Shown piece by piece: positions 46,141 to 56,025 of a DNA stretch of 64,000 nt (its first letter is position 1; each line of letters opens with the position of its first letter). The stretch is from Pseudisothecium myosuroides (Eukaryota; Streptophyta; Bryopsida; Hypnales; Lembophyllaceae). The notes under the pieces are model-generated. The model did no database searches. It had not been told where the DNA came from and worked only from the letters and a program-made list of their open reading frames with translations. The stretch is from assembly GCA_951799445.1 (NCBI GenBank), contig OX637288.1, positions 34,761,288 through 34,825,287 of the forward strand, written 5' to 3'. A program made the translations under genes and the position numbers.

Positions 46141-48482
46141 AGGAAAATTTTCAGTACCCGGGCACTGTGCAAACTACCGCTGCCATCATCCACAAGACAC
46201 CCACGCTGGACGCAACAAGGAAGGTGGGCAATATGGTGGAGCGGCCTCTTGAGTCGGCCGCTTGGGAGAATTTACAATGGAGTAACATATGGTCGAATAC
46301 GGATGTCGAGGTTTCAAAGGAGGTAAATTGCGGATTAGATCCGTTGTGCTTACGTGCCACTATTGACCCTAGTGCACATGTGACGTTGGATGCACAGCTC
46401 AATTCCGTCCCAGGTCTCACGTTAGTGGATTCGGGAGCCACAGGAATATTCATGCATCCCAAGTTTGCGGAACAATGTAATGCGGAGCTGCAACTAAAGC
46501 CGGTGCCGCGTGAAGTTAGGGTGATTGATGGCCGAATGATCAGCTCCGGGCTTATAACCCACGAGGCTATTGTGGAAGTTATCATTAGAGATCATCGTGA
46601 AAGATTGGTAGCAAATGTCACGAATACAGGCAAGTATCCATGCATTTTAGGCATTCCATGGTTAATCCGTCATGACCCGACTATTCGGTGGTCTCAACGA
46701 AGTGTGGTATTTGATTCCCCATATTGTCAGGCTTGGTGCATGGGGCATGGGGTGCAAGGAGAAAAAGGAAATTGCAAAGCTATGGAGTGCCACGGAAGTT
46801 TCCAATTCAAAAATATGGAGGTTTTGGGCACAGGGGATTCCAATCAAGGACGGAATTTTTTGGTGCGAGCTCAAGGACAACATGAGTTGAATTTCAAGGC
46901 AGAAAAACAACTTTCAAAATTAATTGCTCCAAAGCATGCATTGGTTTCTGAGGCAGCTTTTCGTCTTTCGGCAAAGGAGGCAGAAATTTATGCACTCGAG
47001 ATTTCTGAGGTGGATACTCCACTATCTTCTTCTATTCCAGAAGAATATCATGATTTAAAAGCAGCTTTCAGTGAGGTGGCATCCAATGAGTTGCCAGCCC
47101 ATAGGACTTGCGATATGAAGATTGAATTTAAAGAAGGACAAGAGCACCGTAACACTGGGTTGCGGCCAATGTCCCCGGTGGAGCTGGAGGAGCTACGGAG
47201 GTATTTAGACGAGAATTTAGGCAAGGGCTGGATTCGAAGATCCAAGTCTCCTGTTTCAGCACCTATTGTGTTTGCTCGGAAAAAGGACGGTTCAATTCGG
47301 GTTTGTATAGATTACCGGAATCTCAACAAGGTTACCGTGCGGAACCGCTATCCCCTACCCCTTATCCCAGAGCTCACTGACCGGTTGGTAGGGGCTATGA
47401 TTTTCTCCAAATTGGACATTCGACAAGCCTATCATCGACTTCGTATGGCTGCGGGCCACGAATTCAAAACGGCTTTTAAAACGCGGTACGGATTATTTGA
47501 ATATTTAGTTATGCCGTTTGGGTTGACTAATGCCCCTGCACAATTTCAATCGTTAATGCAAGATATTTTTAAGGACCTTTTGGACATATCTATTGTTATA
47601 TACTTGGATGACATCTTAATTTTTTCAAAGAATCTTGAAGAGCATCGGCAAGTGGTAAGGGACGTATTACAAAGATTACAGGAACATGGACTATATGCTA
47701 AAGAATCCAAATGTCAATTCCATCAGCATTCCGTTGAATTTTTGGGAATGATTGTCTCGGCTAAAGGACTTAAAATGTGTCCAGACAAGGTGCAAACTAT
47801 TAAAGATTGGCCCGTTCCAACCTCGGTTAAGGAAATTCAAGCCTTCCTTGGATTTGCGAATTTTTACCGCCGGTTTATATGTGATTATTCCAAGATTACC
47901 GTTCCTCTCACTATTCTAACTCAAAAGAACAAACAATTTGAATGGGACCTACAAGCAAGTCAAGCATTCATCGACCTACGATCAAGATTTCTTCAAGCAC
48001 CGGTACTACTCCATCCTGACTTTGCACGGCCTTTTATAGTTGAAACGGATGCGTCAGACATGGCAACAGGTGCAATTCTTTCGCAGCACGGGGATGACGG
48101 TCACTTACATCCGTGTGCATACAGGAGTTCTAAAATGTCTCTCGTTGAACAGAACTACAACATTTATGACAAAGAACTCCTAAGTATTATTTTAGCTTTC
48201 CAGGATTGGCGGGTGTATTTAGAGGGGTCACCTCATCAAGTCCGTGTAATTTCGGATCATAAAAATTTGGAGTACTTTATGACTACGAAGCAATTAAATA
48301 GAAGACAAGCTCGATGGTCAGAATTCTTATCCGCGTTTGACTTTGATATCCAACATCGGCCGGGTTCATTAAATGGGCGTGCAGATGCCCTCTCAAGAAG
48401 GGTTGATCTCATGGAAGGCCGACATGAAGAGAATCGCCCCCTTCTACGTTTGGCATCATTGGAGGACTGTGACCCCGTTTAG
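46098..48482 (+). CDS. pol: Retrotransposon pol, first part: protease, reverse transcriptase, RNase H
   Basis: Open in the -1 frame relative to gag, with no ATG near its start. Protease LVDSGATGIF is near 46421-46450; reverse transcriptase has VCIDYRNLN, KLDIRQAYH and the catalytic YLDDILIFS (near 47602-47628); RNase H starts at ETDASDMATGA. The frame ends at TAG 48480-48482 after the RNase H region, then continues in the same frame through further stops. Confidence 0.9.
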   Translation, partial: SGRHLFGKRESPGLKENFQYPGTVQTTAAIIHKTPTLDATRKVGNMVERPLESAAWENLQWSNIWSNTDVEVSKEVNCGLDPLCLRATIDPSAHVTLDAQLNSVPGLTLVDSGATGIFMHPKFAEQCNAELQLKPVPREVRVIDGRMISSGLITHEAIVEVIIRDHRERLVANVTNTGKYPCILGIPWLIRHDPTIRWSQRSVVFDSPYCQAWCMGHGVQGEKGNCKAMECHGSFQFKNMEVLGTGDSNQGRNFLVRAQGQHELNFKAEKQLSKLIAPKHALVSEAAFRLSAKEAEIYALEISEVDTPLSSSIPEEYHDLKAAFSEVASNELPAHRTCDMKIEFKEGQEHRNTGLRPMSPVELEELRRYLDENLGKGWIRRSKSPVSAPIVFARKKDGSIRVCIDYRNLNKVTVRNRYPLPLIPELTDRLVGAMIFSKLDIRQAYHRLRMAAGHEFKTAFKTRYGLFEYLVMPFGLTNAPAQFQSLMQDIFKDLLDISIVIYLDDILIFSKNLEEHRQVVRDVLQRLQEHGLYAKESKCQFHQHSVEFLGMIVSAKGLKMCPDKVQTIKDWPVPTSVKEIQAFLGFANFYRRFICDYSKITVPLTILTQKNKQFEWDLQASQAFIDLRSRFLQAPVLLHPDFARPFIVETDASDMATGAILSQHGDDGHLHPCAYRSSKMSLVEQNYNIYDKELLSIILAFQDWRVYLEGSPHQVRVISDHKNLEYFMTTKQLNRRQARWSEFLSAFDFDIQHRPGSLNGRADALSRRVDLMEGRHEENRPLLRLASLEDCDPV
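46116..46122 (+). promoter_or_regulatory. Putative -1 ribosomal frameshift site GGGAAAA
   Basis: GGGAAAA reads G GGA AAA in the gag frame, a canonical X XXY YYZ slippery heptamer. It lies inside the 43-nt window where gag and the -1 pol frame are both open (46098-46140). I did not fold the downstream RNA for a stimulatory structure. Confidence 0.55.
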
Positions 48483-50021
48483 AGCGATGCTCAAATTCTA
48501 GAACAAATAAAACTATGCATTGACGAAGACCCCGCATTGCAACCACTATTGGCAATTCTAAAAGGGGAATTAAAAAAGAGCCTGCATGACATCCGTTGAC
48601 GGTTTCAAGAATATAACCTCACAGATGGAATTCTTCGGTTCAAAGACATGATATATGTGCCAAACGATGACGAACTTCGGCGACAAATATTGCGATCGAG
48701 GCATGACGCTCCCGCCGCAGGACATCAAGGCCGGGCTAAAACTTTAGAATTGATAACTAGAATTTTTTATTGGCCTACTGTTCGTCGTTATGTGCATCAA
48801 TATGTTGATGGGTGCGATTTGTGCCAGAGGTCAAAATCAACACGTCATCCTTGATATGGCCTACTACAACCGATTCCAGCCGCTCATGCCCCATGGAAGC
48901 GGGTTTCTACGAACTTCATCGTTAAACTATCCCAAAGCAAAGGGTATGACTCTATCCTAGTGGTTGTTGATAAGAATACTAAACTAGCTCATTTTGTACT
49001 TACAAAGGAGACCATTGACTCCAATGACACTGTATCGTTATATTTAAATAATGTATGAAAATATCATGGCATGCCGGAGGAGGTCATATCAGACAGGGGC
49101 TCCGTTTTTGTGTCAAAATTTATGCGTAGACTATGTGAACTCCTTAAGATCCAGCCATCACTAACGACGGCTTTTCATCCCCAAGGGGATGGCCAAACGG
49201 AGAGGGTGAATCAAGTAATTGAACAATTTCTTCGAATGTTTACGACAAAGCGTCAAGATAATTGGGCGGATCTATTGCCATTAGCCGAATTTGCCTATAA
49301 CAACGCCTGCCATTCGGCAACAGGGTTCTCTCCGTTCTATGCCACGTACGGTTACCACCCGGCATTATCGTTTTCTATACCTACAACATCCACTGTTCCA
49401 GCGGCCGAGGACCGGGTTCGACATCTACAACAAGTTCATGAGGAACTCAAAACTATGATTTTGATTGCGGGGGAACAAGCTAAGCGAAATTACGACCGAG
49501 GGGTACAACTACAACCGACCTTTCAACCAGGTGACAAAGTCCTCTTGCACCATGAAAATATTGCAACTACAGAGCCCTCTCATAAATTAGCTTCTAAGTT
49601 TCTTGGACCGTTTTCAATAATAGCTAAACTCTCCGATCTCGTTTACCGGTTAAAACTACCTAAGACATTGCGTATTCACAATGTTTTCCATGTTTCTCTA
49701 CTTGAAAAATACCGTGAGGATACCATTCCCGGACGTCGCCGCATACCACCTCCACTGATTATTATCCCAATTAGAGATGTGGAGTGGGAGGTGCACAAAG
49801 TTATTGATTTATATTTATTCGGTCGTTGGAAAAAACTCCACTACTTGGTGTCATGGGAGGGCTATGGCCCGGAGGAGAATTCGTGGGAGTCGGCGGACAA
49901 TCTTGAAAACGCACCGGAGGCGATTGCTGATTTTCATAAACTCCATCCAACGGCACCGGGGCCCCAACCTAGAAGGGGGGGTAATGTTACAAACCCGTTC
50001 GTAACAAGGGAACGGTTGTAA
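48483..50021 (+). pseudogene. pol: Retrotransposon pol, second part: integrase and chromodomain, with stops
   Basis: Same reading frame as the upstream pol, broken by TGA at 48597, 48852 and 49056. The zinc-binding end CDLCQRSK is near 48817-48840. The integrase core has ISDRGSVFVS and TAFHPQGDGQTERVN. The C-terminus from about 49780 is a chromodomain (YLVSWEGYGPEENSWE), which in related elements binds modified histones and steers insertion. There are no frameshifts, only stop codons. Confidence 0.9.
49971..49984 (+). other. Polypurine tract
   Basis: AGAAGGGGGGGTAA directly before the 3' LTR start at 49985 is the expected primer site for plus-strand DNA synthesis. Confidence 0.8.
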
Positions 50022-50240
50022 CGGTTGGGTTAGTTGGCCTCTCCCTTCCCTTTAATAGCCAAGTGAGGAGGCTTGTTCCTCACTTGACATTTTGTGTAAT
50101 GAAGATAATATGATTTTGGATACAATGTGTAAGTGTGATTCTCATTGTCATTATTGCAACTTGGTGGTGATTTAGTGTTGGTTTGCTTTGAATGCAATCT
50201 AAGTAGAGCATCAACTTCTTGGTCAAGCCGATCTGTAACA
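49985..50240 (+). repeat. 3' LTR of the chromovirus, 256 bp
   Basis: Same length as the 5' LTR, starting TGTTACAAAC and ending TGTAACA. Five transitions separate the two. Followed directly by CAACT, the right copy of the target duplication. Confidence 0.92.
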
Positions 50241-50399
50241 CAACTACCGTAAAAGAATTGATCAAAGTCACGAGAAATTTTCGAACTTTGTAAGGCATCT
50301 GATGAGAGAACGGGTTTACAGCTTTCAATTCCAGTTCAGGTCGGAAGGAACTGAGCCTGCTAGAATGGGAAGCTGGTAACCTTGAGGGTACTTCGGTTA

Positions 50400-50565
50400 T
50401 AACGTCAATGGAATTGAGTGCCTGCATTCAAACATTATGTTCCCTTTCAGAAAGCGCGTTCAGAAACATAAATCCACTCATGTCCTAGATTTTAAATTTT
50501 AGACCGTTAGCCAATATGTCACAATTTTAGCCGCTGGAATCGTGCCAATTCAACGAAATTGCCCA
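50400..50565. mobile_element. AATTTCGTTAAA-family MITE in unit C
   Basis: Starts TAACGTCAATGGAATTG, passes CTTTCAGAAAGCGCGTTCAG, ACATAAATCCACTCATGTCC and CAATATGTCACAATTTTAGC, and ends CGTGCCAATTCAACGAAATTG. It parallels 33655-33775 in unit B but keeps its right end. Confidence 0.55.
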
Positions 50566-50714
50566 TTCACAAGTTACTAGCCCATCCCGTTTAATCGGCT
50601 GCTTCATCACTTTATCCTCCACTTGAGCATGCATTCCCTGATCGATTCCCTCTTACCGACTGAAAGCAAGTACAGTAGAGCACAATAAAATAGAATAAAA
50701 ATTATACTCCGTAT

Positions 50715-51596
50715 AACAATTAAATAACAGGGCACCAGCCTTGCTTCACGGAACAACGCGGCCCCACGCGGATGTAATTTTATGGTTTACCGCAATCTCC
50801 TCCAAGTTGGCACCAGTGAACAACGCGGCTCCCCATGCGGCTGTAATGCTATGGTTTACCGCAATCTCCTCCAAATGGAGGTGCCTTGAACCAAGTTATA
50901 AGCAATGAAGATGATCGAACTTAATTAATGATCATGAGCTTCTACTTCGTGAGTCGAGCGGTCCGACAGTTTCATTCGTTGGGGTTGTCGCAGACTCGCA
51001 GTCTGGTTGTGTCTGATCCGGGGTTGATCAGATCATGCCTGTTGGAAGTACTTGAGCCATGTCCTATTATGCAAGCTTCGTTCCATGATATATAATTTGT
51101 GTCGGTTTCACCTCATCTGCTAGGCAAGCTCCTGCATTATTATTTCCCGAAGTCCTGCTAGTTTCAATCGAAGTCACGTACCGATCCTGATCTAGCTCTA
51201 TTTGTGAAGTTCAAGCAATTACGTCGCCGTACCATGCCATGTCTAGCTGGAGTTCGATGCAGAGTGTTTTGTGAACACTAGGCCTCGTGGAACATGATAT
51301 AGCTATCGGGGTCGCTGGCGTATTTTCTCGATCTGTGACTAGCTGTGAGGAGGACGGTCAGCTAGTGCTAGCTTGGGAAAGAACGTCAATTTCGTTAAAT
51401 TGGAGGTATTCTAGTACTTTTGCCCCTTTCCAAAAGTCCGTTCTGAAACATAAATCCATAAATCCGTCCTAGGAGATTTTCGAACTTTAAGTAAGTTCTT
51501 GTAGTGCGCAATTTTTTGGCGCCGGAATCGAGCCACTTTTAACAGATTTGACGTTTAAGGTGTGGCTTGACGAATTAAAGGAGAGGATCATGGATC
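50715..51596 (+). promoter_or_regulatory. M3 upstream region with a local tandem duplication and a MITE
   Basis: Paralogous to the M1 and M2 upstream DNA, including GTTCGATGCAGAG...GGCCTCGTGG at 51250-51289. A 67-bp block (50751-50817, GAACAACGCGG...) is repeated imperfectly at 50818-50882. A MITE occupies 51386-51556, just before the old M start. Confidence 0.5.
51386..51556. mobile_element. AATTTCGTTAAA-family MITE in the M3 leader
   Basis: AACGTCAATTTCGTTAAATTGG at the left is imperfectly inverted at the right as CACTTTTAACAGATTTGACGTT. The interior has CGTTCTGAAACATAAATCC and CAATTTTTTGGCGCCGGAATC, the family core. Confidence 0.6.
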
Positions 51597-51646
51597 ATGG
51601 CAAGGAGGGTGTTTGAAAGGCCTGATCAAGTCCTGTGGCGGTGGTG

Positions 51647-53080
51647 ATGGGAAATTTCGTTAAAATGGCGGTATTACATACGCCATTTTTTCATTCATTT
51701 CCTTCTTTAGCTCTAGCTCTAAAGTCTAGGACTGATATAAATTTCAGACCGCACAGTCGAAACGTAAAAGTGCCAAGTTTGTGGAATACCGCCATTTTAA
51801 CGAAATTTTGGTTGATGGCGATGGTGAGCGTGGTTGTGAGCTTGAGTGTGGTCTCCGCTCAGTCTTTTGCAGCGCGGGCGATGACGCCCAACGATGTCCC
51901 TTCTCCTGCTGTGGGGGATGCTGGATGCTTTCGCCCTTTGTCGGACGTCATTTGGGGCTTCCTGGTCACTCTGCTGGCCTGCAGTGTCGCATTTTGGGGC
52001 AGGAGCAAACATAGGACGTTGGAGAGACGAGAGAAAATTACAGCTGTGTTACTTGCTGTATTTACACCAATTCATGATCTTCACAATTACATTTCGGCAT
52101 CATTTGTAAATGCAATGTTGATCAGGAAATACCAGAAGTCAAGGCAGACTCTACAAAGCCTTAGCAGGCGTCGTCATATTCAAGAGCTCTGGTCTCCGGT
52201 CTCCAAGTTCCAGGGTAGAATTCTGTTTTGGTGTGATGTTGTGGTGTACGTAGAAAAGGAATCATCGTTACTTGAACTACATTTATTGTGGTCAGAAGAA
52301 AGAATTGTGAAGGTGGAGTCCGAGGCTATGGTGATTGGAGAAGTGGCGGCAGGAAAAACAAAGGATGGCGACTATGAACGTAAGGAACTCTCATCAGTAG
52401 GGATTTTAGCATTGATGTTGGCGGAGGTGTTGCCAGAGTATGATGAGTTGAAGTTCTTGCGTGGCAATTCCGGGTTTGCTATGATTGCTATTGGAATACA
52501 AGCGCTTGGATACATCACTGCAGTGGTCTTTCGAGAGGTGAAAGACTTGCCTGTGGCACCACTTGAAGTAGTTGGATTGATCTTGAATATCATATTGTTG
52601 ATTGAAGTTAGTGCTTATAGCTTCTTTAATCCTTGCCATAGACCTTTAGTAATCTATTTAAACCTAAAGCAAGAAGGAAAATTGATTGAAGTATTGGCAA
52701 CTATGAAGGAACTTTATAATATACCATGGGATCCTCTTTTCAAGATGTCAAATTTAGTGATAAGTATGGTTGATTTGTGCTTATGTGGTATAGTAGTTTA
52801 CTTCATTGTAACACTTATCCAAGTTTCCAACATCTTTGTAGTATTACCTTTAATACTTTTTGTCATTGCAACTATCATTCTCATCATAGACTCCATCAAA
52901 TGGCATTTTTTCGGATCTAGTTTAACTTGGGAACATATGATCGATTGGTTTACTATACCATTATATATAATTGTTTATACTTGGGCTTTAGTAGCAACAA
53001 TAGTGTATTGGAAGCCTCAACACTTCAATACCCGAGCGGAGCTTTTCAATATTTCCCAATTGATCCCTTTTATAGGCTAG
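51647..53080 (+). CDS. M3: multi-pass membrane protein with a MITE-altered N-terminus
   Basis: Third M paralogue. From ATG 51647 the frame encodes 477 residues; from ATG 51815 it encodes 421. The ancestral start (ATG 51597) now runs into TGA at 51645-51647 because one base is missing relative to M1/M2, and a MITE at about 51651-51810 follows. Translation from 51647 would give a MITE-derived leader of about 55 residues before the signal-like MAMVSVVVSLSVVSAQS; translation from 51815 gives the signal-like stretch directly and seems more sensible for secretion. The rest matches M1/M2: DVIWGFLVTLLAC, YVEKESSLLE, QALGYITAVVFREVKDLP, C-terminal ELFNISQLIPFIG. AATAAA at 53130. No frame break after 51815, so a product is plausible. 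Confidence 0.78.
   Translation: MGNFVKMAVLHTPFFHSFPSLALALKSRTDINFRPHSRNVKVPSLWNTAILTKFWLMAMVSVVVSLSVVSAQSFAARAMTPNDVPSPAVGDAGCFRPLSDVIWGFLVTLLACSVAFWGRSKHRTLERREKITAVLLAVFTPIHDLHNYISASFVNAMLIRKYQKSRQTLQSLSRRRHIQELWSPVSKFQGRILFWCDVVVYVEKESSLLELHLLWSEERIVKVESEAMVIGEVAAGKTKDGDYERKELSSVGILALMLAEVLPEYDELKFLRGNSGFAMIAIGIQALGYITAVVFREVKDLPVAPLEVVGLILNIILLIEVSAYSFFNPCHRPLVIYLNLKQEGKLIEVLATMKELYNIPWDPLFKMSNLVISMVDLCLCGIVVYFIVTLIQVSNIFVVLPLILFVIATIILIIDSIKWHFFGSSLTWEHMIDWFTIPLYIIVYTWALVATIVYWKPQHFNTRAELFNISQLIPFIG
51651..51810. mobile_element. MITE with perfect 24-bp terminal inverted repeats inside M3
   Basis: AAATTTCGTTAAAATGGCGG (then TATT) at 51651 is exactly inverted at the right end as AATA then CCGCCATTTTAACGAAATTT, ending near 51809. 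TGATGG-like text flanks both sides. It is read through in the M3 frame without a stop. Confidence 0.85.
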
Positions 53081-54949
53081 AATTTTAGAAATGTAGAAAA
53101 TGACAATGTATTTAATGTTGTACATTCCAATAAAGCCATTTACATATTCAATCATGAGTATTCTACGTAGTAGTATTTTATTTGTATGTTAAAAATGTCT
53201 TACAATATAAGGAATCATTTTGATCTCTTCCTTTTCTTCTATGAAGATTCAAACTGTCTAGGATAAACAATAATGCAATGAATATTACATTAAAAGTTTT
53301 GTGTATTACTCTAAACTATTTTAAAATTGCAATTTACATGTGCCAATGCATGATAGCCACAAACTTTGATCAAAAGCCTTAGAGGATTGAGGCTCGGATT
53401 GAGAAATTATTGAAAAAATTCTCAAACTCAAAAAATTAATATATAAAATAATAAGAAGTAGAATTGTATTTTTTTGATTAGGTATGAATTAGTTACAAAT
53501 TTTAAAATGATTAGCCCTAAAGCCTAAAAGTGCTACTGTATTCCCCATATTAAAGGCTAAAACTAATCCAAATTGATTCTATAATGGTTATGTCATTCAC
53601 CTAAAATGTCTTCAATATTTTTTTGAAATGATAACAGTGCAGTCACATTTCAAAAACTAAAAATAACAAAATTATACTTTGTCAAAAAAAATACTTCCTC
53701 CATCCCAAAATGATCTTCTTGTTGGCCTTAATTTTTTTGTCCCAAAATGGTCTTCATGTTGCACTTTGTGACATTTTGAATTGGTTAGATTTGTTTTTTG
53801 ATTGCTATTTGGAACCAACAAAACAACTCCAAGTCACACATGTGTTCTAGTAAAATTTTGCTAAAAATCTCTTTAAATGTCATTACTTAAAATCTTCTGT
53901 CTAGGACTATACTTAAAAACTCACTTAAAACACCCTTTTCTCTTATAGTGGTGGTATGGTCGGAAAGTTCTTTGAGGGGAAGGGTGCACAGACATTAGAG
54001 AAAATTTTAGCCTTCTGGAGTGACAAACCAAATTATTTCAAAGTTTGGTTTGTCACTCTGAAAAAGTGCCGCAATGAGCAGTCAGCCAAGTTGACTGCTC
54101 ACCAAAACAATCAGATTTTGGGATTTATTTATTTATTTATATTTTTATAAATTTTAAACTCTTAAAACTTGGTTCTTACGTTGCTGTCACTACAATTTCA
54201 GGTGGGCGGGAATAGGGGGAAAATGATTTTTTCAACCCAAAAAAACAAATTTCACGATACTTTAGAGTGCTATGGCCAGAGCAGCCCTCCAAAGGCCTGC
54301 AATTTTCTCTAATGCTTTGTTTTTTGGCGTTTGAACAGGTTACAGTGTGAAAGTAATTGAATTTCAAAAAAATTTAAATTTTAAATTTTAAAAATTATTT
54401 TTATATTATTTTGATTGTGGCAACGACACAAGGCACTAGTTTTTATTAAATTATAGATAAATTAGGGTTGTTGCAAAAAACACTTGCTGTTTTCGGCTCA
54501 AAACGGCTTATTTCAGTGAGTATTGTACTGTTGTGACTTTTGGAATAATTTTCTTAAAATAAAATAATATGTGGATACTTTATAAAGCATTGCAAATAAT
54601 ATGTTTGTAAAAATTCAGACCTAGAAAATTTTATTTCTAAAAGTTGTGTACAAAAAAGGATTAAAGAAGAAGCCAAGAAAATGGACACTTTGATGTTTGA
54701 TTTCTAGAAAATATTTTAAAAATTCAATAAAAAAAAGATTTTTTTTCTAAACTTGAAGATGCTCTTTCGCAACTATTTTCATTTTAAAAACATGACTAAA
54801 TCATGATGAAATCTTGGCCAACGGCACAGGGCTACACTAGTATAACTTCAAGTTACTTACTTCTTACCTCAAAATCTAGATATTTGTAAAACTATTTTCT
54901 TCTAACATGTCACTAATAAATCATTCTTTAAAGCAAACAATACTAAGTG
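53081..54949. other. AT-rich DNA after M3
   Basis: M3 3' flank, then text shared with 39490-39660. A CTTCCTCCATCCCAAAATGATC Stowaway-like terminus lies at about 53693 without a clear partner. Small hairpins: GGAGTGACAAACCAAA...TTTGGTTTGTCACTC (54018-54058) and GAGCAGTCA...TGACTGCTC (54076-54100). A dispersed repeat lies near 54310-54440. No gene. Confidence 0.5.
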
Positions 54950-56025
54950 GGGTGAATGCAAGAAACACTTCAAGCATTTTGTCACATCCTAGTTTTTGAT
55001 TTTTTTTTGGGCCAAAACTTTTGTATTTTAGCTCCAAATGGCTCAAAATTTATAGGAAAGCTACTCATAATCATTATACACCTTTTTCAAATTTTCAGGA
55101 TTTTTCAAAAATAATTTACTATTTTTAAACAAACCCGATAATTCCTCACAATGGGTGATTCAGGGGGATTTTGCACTTTTTTTAACCCATATAAATGAAT
55201 TTTGAGCTGAAATTTTGAGAGAATGGTCTTCTAGTAGACTTATAGCTACTGTCCAAAGAATTTTTAAAAATACTTATTTTTATGTGGTGTAGAAGTCTAC
55301 AAAAATAACTTTTTTTGCATTTTTTTTAAAGGTATAAAACATTATTTTGGTGTGTTTTTGGTCAAAATCCATCACCAAAAAGTTTTCTCAAATGGACAAT
55401 GTTTAGATTTTTTTTTTAAATCCTATTAATAAAAATTAAAATGTCAAAAGTAATATTTTCTTCACCGGTTTTAGGATGAATTCTATGTCCAAAATTCTAG
55501 TGAAGAAAATATCACTTTTGACATTTTAAATTGTAAAAAATAGGATATTTTTTTTAAAAAAATCTAAAAATTGTCCATTTGAGAAAACTTTTTGGTGATG
55601 GGTTTTGATAAAAAAACACACCAAAATAATGTTTCATACCATTAGAAAAAAATGCAGAAAAGAGCTCTCTTTGTGGACTTGTACACCACATAAAAATAAG
55701 TATTTTTAAATTTCATTTGGACAGTACCTATAAGTCTACTAGAAGACAATTCTCTCAAAATTTCAGCTCAAAATTTGTTTTTTGGGATTAAAAAAAGTGC
55801 AAAAAAACCCTAAGTCACCCATTGTGAAAAATTATTGAGGCTGTTTAAAAATAGTAAATTAAAATCTTGAAAAATTGGAAAAGGTGTATAATGCTTATGA
55901 GTAGCTTCCCTGTAAATTTTTGAGTCATTTGGAACTAAAACAAAAAAGTTATGGCCAAAAAAAAAATCAAAAACTAGGATGTGATAAAATGCAACAAATT
56001 ATACAAGTGTTTCTTGCATTCACCC
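54950..56025. mobile_element. 1.08-kb long inverted repeat (foldback element)
   Basis: The left arm (54950 to about 55463) begins GGGTGAATGCAAGAAACACT and the right arm (about 55500-56025) is its inverted copy ending TTCTTGCATTCACCC. The arms pair over nearly their full ~500 bp with scattered mismatches. The centre is AATATTTTCTTCAC, about 36 bases, then GTGAAGAAAATAT. AGTG flanks both sides, a possible target duplication. No protein is encoded. A transcript would form a very long hairpin, a potential source of small RNAs. Confidence 0.8.

Larger units (their letters stand above)
44663..50240 (+). mobile_element. Ty3/gypsy LTR retrotransposon with chromodomain, 5.58 kb
   Basis: Order: LTR, gag with CCHC zinc knuckle, protease (DSGA), reverse transcriptase (YLDD), RNase H, integrase with HHCC zinc binding, chromodomain, polypurine tract, LTR. 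This is Ty3/gypsy order, and the C-terminal chromodomain makes it a chromovirus. Pol has four in-frame stops (48480, 48597, 48852, 49056), so this copy is not autonomous. It inserted into unit C after the triplication. Confidence 0.95.
40405..53200 (+). repeat. Unit C of the tandem triplication (enlarged by a retrotransposon)
   Basis: PP2C intron 4 text restarts at about 40405. Intron 5 text is at 41360-41545, 42070-42210 and 42945-43100, then PP2C 3' flank from 43190 (matching 23630 onward) to 44657 and, after the retrotransposon, 50246-50400. M3 follows. Extra insertions at about 41546-42070 and 42216-42928 are absent from unit A. Confidence 0.8.
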
